Shown: one piece after another, positions 21,401-33,600 of the stretch
Layout of the letters: each line of letters opens with the position of its first letter
Position numbering within the stretch: the first letter of the stretch is position 1
Assembly (NCBI RefSeq): GCF_032854445.1
Contig: NC_088307.1
Coordinates: 14,894,017 to 14,954,016 of the forward strand
Reading direction: 5' to 3'
DNA length: 60,000 nucleotides
DNA from: Liolophura sinensis
Lineage: Eukaryota > Mollusca > Polyplacophora > Chitonida > Chitonidae
The notes under the pieces: model-generated
What the model was told of the DNA's origin: nothing
The model's input: only the letters and a program-made list of their open reading frames with translations
The model's database searches: none
Position numbers and translations under genes: made by a program

Positions 21401-24400
21401 GCCAAACAGTACGATAGCCGTTACTGGTTTAGTTTCAGTAAATTCATGCAGTACGATAGCCGGTACTGCTTTAGTTTCAGTATAGCCAGACAGTACGATA
21501 GTCGGTACTGCTTTAGTTTCAGTATAGCCAGACAGTACGATAGCCGGTACTGCTTTAGTTTTTAGTATAGCCAAACAGTACAATAGCCGGTACTGGTTTA
21601 GTTTCAGTAAAGTCAGGCAGTACGAAAGCCGGTACTGCTTTAGTTTCAGTATAGCCAGACAGTACAATAGCCGGTACTGCGTTAGTTTCAGTATAGCCAG
21701 ACAGTACGATAGCCGGTACTGCTTTAGTTTCGGTATAGCCAGGCAGTACGATAGCCGGTACTGCTTTAGTTTCAGTATAGCCAGACAGTACGATAGCCGG
21801 TACTGCTTTAGTTTTTAGTATAGCCAAACAGTACAATAGCCGGTACTGGTTTAGTTTCAGTAAAGTCAAGCAGTACGATAGCCAGTACTGCTTTAGTTTC
21901 AGTATAGCCAGATAGTACAATAGCTGGTACTGGTTTAGTTTCAGTATAGCAAGGCAGTACGATAGCCGGTACTGGTTTAGTTTCAGTATAGCCAGACAGT
22001 ACAATAGCCGGTACTGGTTTAGTTTCAGTAAAGTCAGGCAGTACGATAGCCGGTACTGCTTTAGTTTCAGTAAAGTCAGGCAGTACGATAGCCGGTACTG
22101 GTTTGGTTTCAGTATAGCCAGACAGTACAATAGCCGGTACTGCTTTAGTTTCAGTATAGCCAGATAGTACGATAGCCGGTACTGCTTTAGTTCCAGTATA
22201 GTCAGGCAGTATGATAGCCGGTACTGCTTTAGTTTCAGTATAGCCAGATAGTACAATAGCCGGTACTGCTTTAGTTTCAGTATAGCCAGATAGTATGATA
22301 GCCGGTAGTGGTATAGTTTCAGTATAGGCAGACAGTACAATAGCCGGTACTGTTTTAGTTTCAGTATAGCCAAACAGTACAATAGCCGGTATTGGTTTGG
22401 TTTCAGTAAAGTCAGGCAGTACGACAGCCGGTACTGCTTTAGTTTCAGTATAGCCAGACAGTACAATAGCCGGTAGTGCTTTAGTTTCAGTATAGCCAGA
22501 TAGTACGATAGCCGGTACTGGTTTAGTTTTTAGTATAGCCAAACAGTACAATAGCCGGTACTGGTTTAGTTTCAGTAAAGTCAAGCAGTATGATAGCCAG
22601 TACTGCTTTAGTTTCAGTATAGCCAGGCAGTACGACAGCCGGTACTGCTTTAGTTTCAGTATAGCCAGACAGTACAATAGCCGGTACTGGTTTAGTTTCA
22701 GTAAAGTCAGGCAGTACAATAGCCGGTACTGCTTTACTTTCGGTATAGCCAGGGAGTACGATAGCCGGTACTGCTTTAGTTTCAGTATAGCCAGATAGTA
22801 CGATAGCCGGTACTGTTTTTGTTTCAGTATAGCCAGGCAGTATGATAGCCGGTACTGCGTTAGTTTCAGTATAGCCAGACAGTACGATAGCCGGTACTGC
22901 TTTAGTTTCGGTATAGCCAGGCAGTACGATAGCCGGTACTGCTTTATTTTCAGTATAGCCAGACAGTACGATAGCCGGTACTGGTTTAGTTTTTAGTATA
23001 GCCAAACAGTACAATAGCCGGTACTGGTTTAGTTTCAGTAAAGTCAGGCAGTACGATAGCCGGTACTGCTTTAGTTTCAGTATAGCCAGACAGTACAATA
23101 GCCGGTACTGGTTTAGTTTCAGTATAGCCAGATAGTATGATAGCCAGTACTGGTTTAGTTTTTAGTATAGCCAAACAGTACAATAGCCGTTACTGGTTTA
23201 GTTTCAGTAAAGTCAAGCAGTACGATAGCCAGTACTGCTTTAGTTTCAGTATAGCCAGATAGTACAATAGCTGGTACTGGTTTAGTTTCAGTATAGCAAG
23301 GCAGTACGATAGCCGGTACTGGTTTAGTTTTAGTATAGCCAGACAGTACAATAGCCGGTACTGGTTTAGTTTCAGTAAAGTCAGGCAGTACGATAGCCGG
23401 TACTGGTTTAGTTTCAGTAAAGTCAGGCAGTACGATAGCCGGTACTGGTTTGGTTTCAGTATAGCCAGACAGTACAATAGCCGGTACTGCTTTAGTTTCA
23501 GTATAGCCAGATAGTACGATAGCCAGTGCTGGTTTAGTTTCAGTATAGCCAGATAGTATGATAGCCGGTAGTGGTATAGTTTCAGTATAGCCAGACAGTA
23601 CAATAGCCGGTACTGGTTTAGTTTCAGTATAGCCAGATAGTACGATAGCCGGTACTGCTTTTGTTTCAGTATAGCCAGGCAGTACGATAGCCGGTACTGC
23701 TTTAGTTTCAGTATAGCCAGATAGTACGATAGCCGGTACTGCTTTAGTTCCAGTATAGTCAGGCAGTATGATAGCCGGTACTGCTTTAGTTTCAGTATAG
23801 CCAGATAGTACAATAGCCGGTACTGCTTTAGTTTCAGTATAGCCAGACAGTACGATAGCCGGTACTGCTTTAGTTTCAGTATAGCCAGATAGTACGATAG
23901 CCGGTACTGCTTTAGTTTCAGTATAGCCAGATAGTACGATAGCCGGTACTGCTTTAGTTTCAGTATAGCCAGACAGTACGATAGCCAGTACTGTTTTAGT
24001 TTCAGTAAAGTCAGGTAGTACAATAGCCGGTACTGCTTTAGTTTCAGTATAGCCAGATAGTATGATAGCCGGTAGTGGTATAGTTTCAGTATAGCCAGAC
24101 AGTACAATAGCCGGTACTGCTTTAGTTTCAGTATAGCCAGATAGTATGATAGCCGGTAGTGGTACAGTTTCAGTATAGCCAGACAGTACGATAGCCGGTA
24201 CTGCTTTAGTTTCAGTATAGCCAGATAGTACGATAGCCGGTACTGCTTTTGTTTCAGTATAGCCAGGCAGTACGATAGCCGGTACTGCTTTAGTTTCAGT
24301 ATAGCCAGATAGTACGATAGCCGGTACTGCTTTAGATAGTACACATGGGTAGTAGAATAGGGTAGTGTTCAGCTTCAGTGAGTATAGGCAGGCAGTATGA

Positions 24401-24580
24401 TAGCTGTGTACTGCTTTATTCTGAGTATAGCATGGAAGGACAGTATTCAAACTATTGCTCTACGTGTAGTATAGCCAGAAGTTGGACATCCATATATCAC
24501 TTTAGCACCAGAATACAATTGCAGCATAGCCATTACTGCTTTGTTACAGAATACAATATTCATAAAGTATGTAGCCTTTG
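18420..24580. repeat. 42-bp minisatellite array, about 140 units
   Basis: The unit is 42 bases, of the form GTTTCAGTATAGCCAGACAG + TACAATAGCCGGTACTGCTTTA. The clean part spans about 18660-24340, and degenerate units extend to about 18420 and 24580. Every unit contains CAGTAC-N8-GTACTG, a 6-base inverted repeat that can form a hairpin. Eight units carry one extra T (TTTAGTTTTTAG, 43 bases) at about 21131, 21301, 21385, 21555, 21808, 22523, 22986 and 23155. Because 42 is divisible by 3, very long open frames with a 14-residue period appear on both strands; they end at the 43-base variants. I read these as by-products. The right edge of the array is about 100 bases from the Helentron stop codon. 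Confidence 0.95.
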
Positions 24581-24684
24581 TGCAACATGGAGTTTCTGAA
24601 TTTTCAGGTCAATCGGTAGGCCCGTTGTCAGCAAAACAAGTCATCATTAAGGTCCATATTTTACCTATCATTTACCTGCTCTTC

Positions 24685-27600
24685 TTATAATATGGACATA
24701 ATGGCATCGTGGTAGCTAAAATAAGTTGGGATGACTTTGACTGTTTTCAAATGGACATGTCTGACATAAACATGATCAATCAGTGTCCCGTTTTCTGTGG
24801 TTGGTTCTTTCACAAGCTGCTGAAAATGGTAAGAGGCAAACAGTTTTGAAATGACATTCGACTTCAATATGTTCTCATTGAAATCTCCAACTATTGCACA
24901 ACCATATGGAAGATTCGCCAGTTTTTTCAATAGTTTATCTATATTTTGTATGAAAATAGGAAGACTATAAGACAATGGCCTGTAAATGACAATGACAGCA
25001 AAGTTTGGATCATTAAAGTAGAATGCTATACTCTCCAGGTTAGGAATAGCGAGATCCAACATTTCACATTTTATATTAGATTTGTGGAAAATGCCAACCC
25101 CTCCATGAGCTTGTTGTTTTAACTCCTTGAACAACGGATTGCTTTGATCATAGCTTTGAAATCTCGTCTTATGGTTAAATGTGAATCCCTCTAAGTACTG
25201 TCCTTCTCTTGATTCATCAGAAGACAGCCAAGTTTCTGTAATACAGATCGCATGTGATGTTGTAAATCTTTTGTCCCCTTTGATGTCATGAATATGAGAT
25301 CTTAATCCTTGTACATTATGAAGAATAAACTTGAATTCCACGAAACCAGCTTCTTGGTCATTGTTGTGTTCAGATGTGAAGTTCAGGAAAGGCGACATGG
25401 ACAAGAGTGCTTCAGTAATACTATCATTACAATAAATAACAGACTCTTTGAAATCCTGAATGGTCAACCCCTCCAGTGATCTCACACGACTTAATGCCAC
25501 ATAAGCTTGGCCTGCAGCAAATATTTTGTCCAGGGAAACAACTGCTCTGTCAAGAGTGACACCTTGTAGCTTGTGTACAGTACAAGCATAACTTAACTTC
25601 AGAGGAAACTGTCTTCTGATTCCACCACGTGCACTCACTCTATCTTCTACCCGGTGAATTGGTGTACTGCTGGATGGTACACAATCAGGCATTTGACTTT
25701 CTCTCCTCATCTTAGTACCAACTCTGTCACTGTCAAATACAACATAAATCACATTTGGTACATCATCTCTCGCAGGACATGGTATATGCGAGACTGTGCC
25801 AAAGACTCCATTCACAAGACCATCAGAAACATCAATATTTTTCATAAGTAACACTCGTGCTCCTACTGTTAAAGACAGTTTTCTGGGCAAATTAGAATAC
25901 ACCGTACTTATGAACTGATTGTCTCTTTTCTTAAGTTTTCCAGTCCTTTGATCCTTCTCAAAGTCTTCAGCATCAAAAGCAATAATTTCCTCTTCACTTT
26001 GAGACAATTTAGAGAGATTGAATTCTGTAACTTGTTGATTTGTTGCAAATATATGAATATCACCTTCTTCTTCTCCGGTCTCGTGCTCAGTCAACATACA
26101 AATATCTGAAGCTGTGATTCTCTCAGTCTTTTTACGGATACGAAGACGGTTTAACATATTTGCAAATCTTTGATCTTTCTGTCTCATCACTTCAGTTAGT
26201 TCCACTATTTTGAACTCAGACCAGAGATTAAATCCAATGTTGTCTTTGTATAAAGGCTTCCCTTTTACTGGTGGCAATTGATAGAAATCTCCAACAGCAA
26301 TCACAGACACTTTTCCAAATGGAGAGTAATCTTTACACTGCTTGATCTGTCGTAACCTTCCATGGATGTAAGCAAGTAACTTATGATCCACCATAGAGAT
26401 TTCATCTATAATTAAAATTTGAAGGCTGTTATACTTTAAACGTAACGTGTTTAGTTTTTCCTCTCCCAATGGCTGATAGGGTAATTTTACATCTACAGGA
26501 ATACCAAACGTACTGTGAATGGTTGAAGCACTAATGTTAAAAGCTGCAACACCTGTCGGAGCTGTTATTAAAATCGATGTGTCATCTGGCTTTGACAAAC
26601 ACCGTGCTAAAAGCCTGTTGGCTTCAAAATGCAAAGACCTAATCAAATGGGTTTTGCCAGTTCCTGCACCTCCTGTGATGAAAAGATAGAAAGGTTCTGT
26701 GTCCAGATCACGGAGTTTTTCTAAACACCACTTTCGAACTTTGTAGAAGACCTCCAGTTGTCGTTCATTCAGTGATCGCAGAAGATCTTTTGCCTCACTC
26801 CCAGACAGAACTCCCTGTTGGGGCTCAATAGTGTAATCAGACTTCTGATTCTGTACTAAATCTGGTATGTCTTTTGCCTCACAAGGGATGTCGTCAAGCT
26901 CTACAATTTCTTCAAAACAAGAAATCCTTTCTGCTTCAGTTTCAGGATACATCTGTGCCCATGCATCTTCTAAGTGTCCACCCATTTCAAGGATTTCCGC
27001 TGCTCTGGTGACTTGATCAGCATCTGTTTCAAATGATGCCTTGTTTCTGTTAACTATATCCTTGACAAGCTCAACACTAGTGTTATTCAGCAAACTTATA
27101 GCACCGGTCTCAAAAAAGCATTCAAATGAATTAAACCCATCAGGTTTCAGCTGCGAGTCTGTTCTGTATGGCAAAAACAGTTGTAAAATGCTCTGGAAAT
27201 ATTTCTCTGATTGATTCTCTGGTGAAAACCTTGGATATCTTACCACAGCTGGTTTGGTTCGTGTTCTTCTTCGAATGTACCCCATGTTACTCCTCAGTTT
27301 ATGTACCAATCCCTCATTTTGAGCTTTACTTGAAATTTTCTCTGACTTGGACAGAACTCGGAATTCGGAGCAAAATGTTGCCAAGCACATAGCTTCAAAT
27401 TCATCACTATCTGGTCTGTTCTTGTAACGGTCAATTATGCTTGTCATCCACATATCATCTACATTTAAATCACCACCACTGAGCTTGTTTTGGATCACGT
27501 TCAGGGGCAGACTCATCTTTATGGCGTCACCAACAGGAATAAACTGAACAAATCTTGAACATTCCTTCAAGTGCAGGTTACAGACTCGAAACACGGCCTC

Positions 27601-30600
27601 TTGAGCACTTACTTCCCTACTCTGAAGATACACTGCTCCAAGTTTCTTCAATGCCTGTTTAGTGTCTTCATTGCCATTCAAAGTTTCCTTTCTTGCCTGT
27701 TCCAGAAGAAGACCCATTTCTCTTTCTGACTTAGAAATATATGATATAATGTAAACAATGCAAGAGTAAGCATCGAGCACAAACTGAATATCCATATTCC
27801 CATTCCATGCGCGCAGAAGGTCAGGATTATACTGATTCAACCATACATCATCCATGCCACGTCTGAGCACAACACTGGCCCTCTTTGACAGCATCGTGTA
27901 TGCTTCCTGAAACTGATCTTGGTTTATTCCAACAGCACTGAACAAATCTTCTGTGTTTCCAAAAGCATGTTCTTGATTTGAGAGAGCCTCCCACAACGCT
28001 TCAAGGATTCGCTTAGCTTCTTCACAATTCATTTCCCTTTCTATCGATGCTTCATTACAATCATTGTTGTGAACATCTGAAGAGCTTGGCCTAGAGATGA
28101 ATGTGCACTTACTTGGTGGTCTTGGAAAGTTAAACCTGCAGTTCGTACCTTTTTTCCGACAGCTCTTTGAATGAAGGCTACTATGCTTCTGTACAGAGGA
28201 CACGATCTCTTGAAGCACTTCATCATCTGATGGTGGCATTTCACATGTCACATACTTGTCAATGAAGGCAGTCACCTCTTCATCCGAGTTATGGTCAAGT
28301 TTGGGAGCGTTTTCAACCCAAAATAAACAATGAGTATGTGGTGATCCACGGTGTTGAAACTCTACCCTGTAAAAGTAGTCTATTATCTTCCCAACAGGGT
28401 TTGCAGGGGACAGCAGAAATTCCTTCAAAAAGCACTGAAATCGATGTTCAAACATCCGTGCTGCCATAACAGGGTTCTCTCTGATCAATTCACATTTAGC
28501 TGACCAGTCCATATCAGTAATGTCAATGTCACGGCCTTCTTCCACCAGCAGTGCTTGAATAAACTCAGACCATCTCATATCTGCAGCAGAAAATGAACAA
28601 AACCACGTTGGAATGCCAAGTTGTCTCAGCATAGCAAATAAATCCTTCTGTGCAGATTGCCAGTATGCTGGGGTTCCTCGGATTGGCTTTAAGAACTTGA
28701 ATCCAGAGTCAGTCTTTAGGATTTCTCTCAAGGAGTCATAATCAGTGAGTTTATTTATCGTTTGTTCAGTGTCTGGTTGACGACTTTTCCTCAGTGCAAT
28801 AGAGACAGTTGAAAGTACCTGCTGAACTTCTGAAAGATACTGAGCATAAAATATATACTCAGTACTTTTGGCAAATCTGGAGTCTGCATGCATCAGCCTG
28901 GTATTCAGATAGCGTGAAACAGTTATTTTCTTTTCTCTTTTGTCGTAGTATGTCGGTGATCCTTTAGGGAACAAGACAGGGAATGCCTTTGCTTCATTTT
29001 CTTCATTCATCAGAAGTCTAATTGGATCATTGCCTTCACTCGGTGCTAAACAAAGTACATTATCTGCGAACTGATCAAGTATTTCTTGTCCTATGTCAAC
29101 TGGTTGCAAACAACTGTCTATCATCAGCCCCTGATCTCCTGTATGGCTTGAGTCGAGGTATTCAACATCATTTCCCAGATCAGCCTTTTTGCCCTCATTA
29201 CTGCCAGGTTGTTCATGATCGCATAAATCTGGTAGACTATCATTATCACTCTCTTTGTCATCTCCTGCTGATGAAGAGGACAAGTTGTTAACCCAATTGT
29301 TGTTGAAATTAACATCCTGATAGTGTGGGTTATTTTCTTTCAAATATTCGAGTGCCTTTTCAATTTGCGCCGTGTTTACAAATTGATACCTATAATGCCC
29401 TTTATATGATAATTTTCGCTTGAGTTTTACCCTTATCAGCTGATCATCTGACTCTGGTCGTGGGAGAGAGGAAATTGTTGTGTCAATGTTGGATGGCACA
29501 CAAACAACTGGACCATGGACACTTCTCTGACCACCTCTAGGAAGGGCTGCCACCTTAGCAAAGGGAATATGTTTTGCTATTAAATGTTGCTCTAGTTGGT
29601 TCAAACAAGACAATTCATACGGGACATGTTCTACCTGTAGACTGTTAACAGATGCTTCAGCTGGTAAAATGCCTGATCTGATCTTCCTATGGCATGTGTA
29701 ACAAATCCAGAGCTTGGAATACGGAGATAGATAAATAATACAGGGAACATTGCAATCTGAAGAGCATGTGTGGACGTATCTTGTTGATATACATTTGGCA
29801 GCAAGTTTTCCAGCCACTTGACCTATTTGTGAGTAAGATTCCCTTTTACATATAACAACCTGTCCTCTGAAAAAACGACGATGGCAAACTGCACATATGT
29901 GGTGTGGTGAATCACTTATTAAGTGTTGAAAAACAGATGTTACTGTATCAATACAAGAAAGGTCTGCTATCCTCTGTCGTCTGCGTTCCAACTGTCTATT
30001 CATTACATCTTTCCTGTATGACTTTGATTCTGAATACTTTTTCTTCAGCTGTGATTGCTTGTTTTTCCTAAACTCGTCATCCATATACTTCCTCTTGCTG
30101 TACGTTTTCACCTTCTCTTTGTGTCTGGTGTCCATCAAATACTTCCTCTTGCTGTACATTTTCACCTTCTCTTTGTGTCTGGTGTCCATCATATACTTTC
30201 TCTTGCTGTACATTTTCACCTTCTCTTTGTGTCTGGTGTCCACCAAATACTTCGTCTTGCTGTACATTTTCACCTTCTCTTTGTGTCTGGTGTCCATCAT
30301 ATACTTTCTCTTGCTGTACATTTTCACCTTCTGTTTATGTCTGGAGTCTGACAAATACTTCTCTTTGCTATACGCTTTCACCTTCTGTTTATGAATGGTG
30401 TCTGACAAGTACCTCTCCTTGCTGTACGCTTTCACCTTCTGTTTATGCCTGGTGTCTGATAAATATCTCTCCTTGCTGTATGCTTTGACCTTCTGTTTAT
30501 GTTTGGTATCTGATAAATATCTCTCCTTGCTGTATGCTTTGACCTTTTGCTTATGTTTGGTGTCTGACAAATACCTCTCCTTGCTATATGCTTTGACCTT

Positions 30601-33600
30601 CTGTTTATGCCTGGTGTCCGACAAATATTTCGCATTGCTGTACGCCTTTATCCTATTTTGGTACAATTCATCACTACTGTATCTCTGCTTGCCCTGTCGG
30701 ATTGCCGATTCCCTGTATTCTGGTTTGGCATATTTCTCCTTATAAGCTGCCAAAACACGTCTCCTGTATGACACATTTGCAGCATATGTGTTTCGGTCTT
30801 TCTTGGTGTTTTGTAGTTCTGCGGATGGCTTCTTCATCACATCAGTACAGTCATGCACTGTTTTGAGCCTTTTCTGCTGGATATGTTCACGATGTATCTT
30901 CTTCTTCAACTCTTTTCCAAGGAAGCATTTGTTCCCGATGTCTTTTCGTGAACTAACTGCATCACCTATGACAATATTGTCATCTTCCTCACATTTCACA
31001 TGTGTTATGCTTTGTATTCCTTCAGTACTGTAGTTACTACACAGTAAACAATTTCCAGTACAAAGATCTAATGACTGATTTTTTACACAAATAACCACAT
31101 CATAATGACAACCTGAAACATGATGTAAATAAATAGCCCTAGTTGAATTGTTCATCTGCTCCCGTGCCTGAGACTTGGAAAACAACAACCATGATTCACT
31201 GTAGGTGTAGATGTCAGTCTGGAGCATGTCTGACGCTGCAAGAATTTCTACTTCAGTGGCCCATGTATGTAAGTACTTCATCCTCGATGACTGTACATAT
31301 CTTTCTACAGTGACACATCCATCTCGAAGGTATGGGGAGAAGAGCCTTGAGTTTTCCAGAAGATGTTTTACTGTTAATAGTCGCAGTCGTCTATGGTTCT
31401 CCTCTGTGCCAGATATTGCAAAAGACAATGCTCTAAAAAAACAGTTCCCATCCATTTTAATCTTCTTTGTCCTGCATGGTTGACCAAGGAAGGAGGATGA
31501 TGATCCAAGAGCATCAAGTTCTGGTAATTTCTGCAATTCTAGCTTCCTACACATTAGACTTTGGTCTTTGTCTGTCAGTGGGTTAAATGATGAAGATGTC
31601 CATGTAGTCTGTACATGCATGACATCACCAGAATCAGCACAATCCCCATGAGTAACTACATCAATGCCAGTAATCTCAAACTGTTCATACTCACCAGTGT
31701 TAAGTGAAATAGCCAGACGAGTACAGTGTTGAAACACCGCTTCTATACCTGTGTATCTGATGCTTACAGCAGTCCCATCAACAACTTGTACACCTTCTAC
31801 ATTCCTGGAATGAGAATCAATGACATATAAGTACTGGTCTCGTTTAATGATAGCAAATGTAGAAGAATTGAAGGTTATAAGGCACGAAGTAAACACAGAT
31901 AGTGTTCTATCAAGAGCATCTCTCAGTGGCATGAAAATATCAGACTGCAGATCTGCATGAACAATACCAAGTACATAACCTGTCAAAGATTCACCTGCCC
32001 TTATACTGAAAGTACCATTGTGCATGTCCATCACATCTGGAATGTCTGAAATGAGCAAATGGGTCTCACCAGCAGGAAGATTAGGTTTAACACTAGAGTA
32101 CAATTCATCACCAGAAATCAATACAGCATCAAGATCATTACTAGTCCACATAGAAACTGGCTTTACTTTATCATACAGAATAGCTGAGCAACTATTAGCC
32201 ACACATTGTGCTCCACTGTTTGGCATAAATTGTGGATGTCCTTGATGAAAATGTCCAGAAACTGTACTTATCTCTGTAAAAACAACAGTCCCAGACTCGT
32301 CACTGTCATTGTTTTTTGACACGTTTCCATCCCCTTTTGTCTCCTTAAAAAGAAAGATATACAATCAAGAAATGAACTTCAGCCATCCATGCTATTATTG
32401 TCTACATAATTTGCTGTGCGCGGGAGCTGCCCCATTATTTGAGGCTTTGGGCACACGGTTTGATATGAGGAGTTTACTTGTATTGCTTGTGAGTAACAAA
32501 GGCTACCAGTTTATCCAAAACATCAATACAGACAGTCCCAAATACAACTGTAAAGCCAAGAAAAAGTGAAGTTTTGCAATATTTAATTACCTTAACACAG
32601 AAGGTGTTATTTCATTTTTGTAATAAAAAAAAAAGTGCAGACAACTTTCAATACACATCACCATTACCTGGCAGCTTTTGTTAAACTGGTAATGCAATAC
32701 CATATGACATACACACTTATGTGCGTCTGTTGTAAGCTCTGCCGTGCATTGTACTAAATTTATTTATTTATTTATCTGATTGGTGTCTTACAACGTACTC
32801 AAGAATATTTCACTTATACGACAGCGGTAAGCATTATGGTGGGTGGAACCCGCGGGAAATCCACGACCATCCGCCGTGTACAAAATCATAGCACGCTGCT
32901 GTTGCTTATGGTTTCCATGTTAAAAACTACGTTTACACATTAGAATTGCTGTTAACCAATAAACCATCCAGGAAAATACTCAGATGGGTAAAGATTTTAT
33001 GGAGAAAACGATACAGGTAATGCTGATAATGTCAAATTGTCTATTCCACGCCATACTTAATCAAAGTAATGGATTGTCATAAATACGTTTCTTGAGTCAT
33101 TACATCTGTAGAAATCTGGTCACAGACAGAATAAGATCAGTCCAATTTCATCCCTTCTGGACTCATATGGACAAATCCTGGATATTGGAGCTATGTTCTG
33201 TTTCAGGCAAAAAGTGTGAATGTCAGCATATTTCTCGATATGCAAACACATCACAGCTCAAAAAGTCAAACCAAAACAGGGCGACAGAATGGTTAGTCCC
33301 ACCCATCCATGTCAGCCACAGATTTCAGCAGGTGAGCTTCAAAGTGCTGACAAGTTCATATGTCAAGTCGTGTTTCCTGATGTCCAGGATTTCATGGATG
33401 TGTCCATTTTAGAGATAACATGTTATCTTCCAGAGCTCATTACGAATGATTAATTCGTGTCAAATTATAGCTTTTTACAAACTTTACTGCTTTTTTAAAA
33501 CGGTAAACAGTACAAAAATGGGGGTGGTATTTTCTGAGAAGTCATAATTTTGCTTATTCAGGAAGAATAGCTAAGTTTGATTTGATTAGCCATTACCGAT

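Noticed and set aside
18660-24340. CRISPR-like look of regular repeats with a dyad
   Set aside because: There are no unique spacers, all 42 bases are repeat, the organism is an animal, and there are no cas genes.
18568-24450. Several minus-strand open frames of 128-809 codons with 14-residue repeats, and matching plus-strand frames
   Set aside because: They follow from a 42-bp unit without stops; they overlap in different frames, occur on both strands and are broken by 43-bp variants. Annotated as satellite instead.
30055-30745. Plus-strand hydrophobic repeat frames
   Set aside because: They are the antisense of the 54-bp coding repeats of the Helentron protein.
33092-33453. Two overlapping plus-strand frames in the Helentron intron
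   Set aside because: They are in different frames, have no domain or splice support, and are antisense to the transposon gene.
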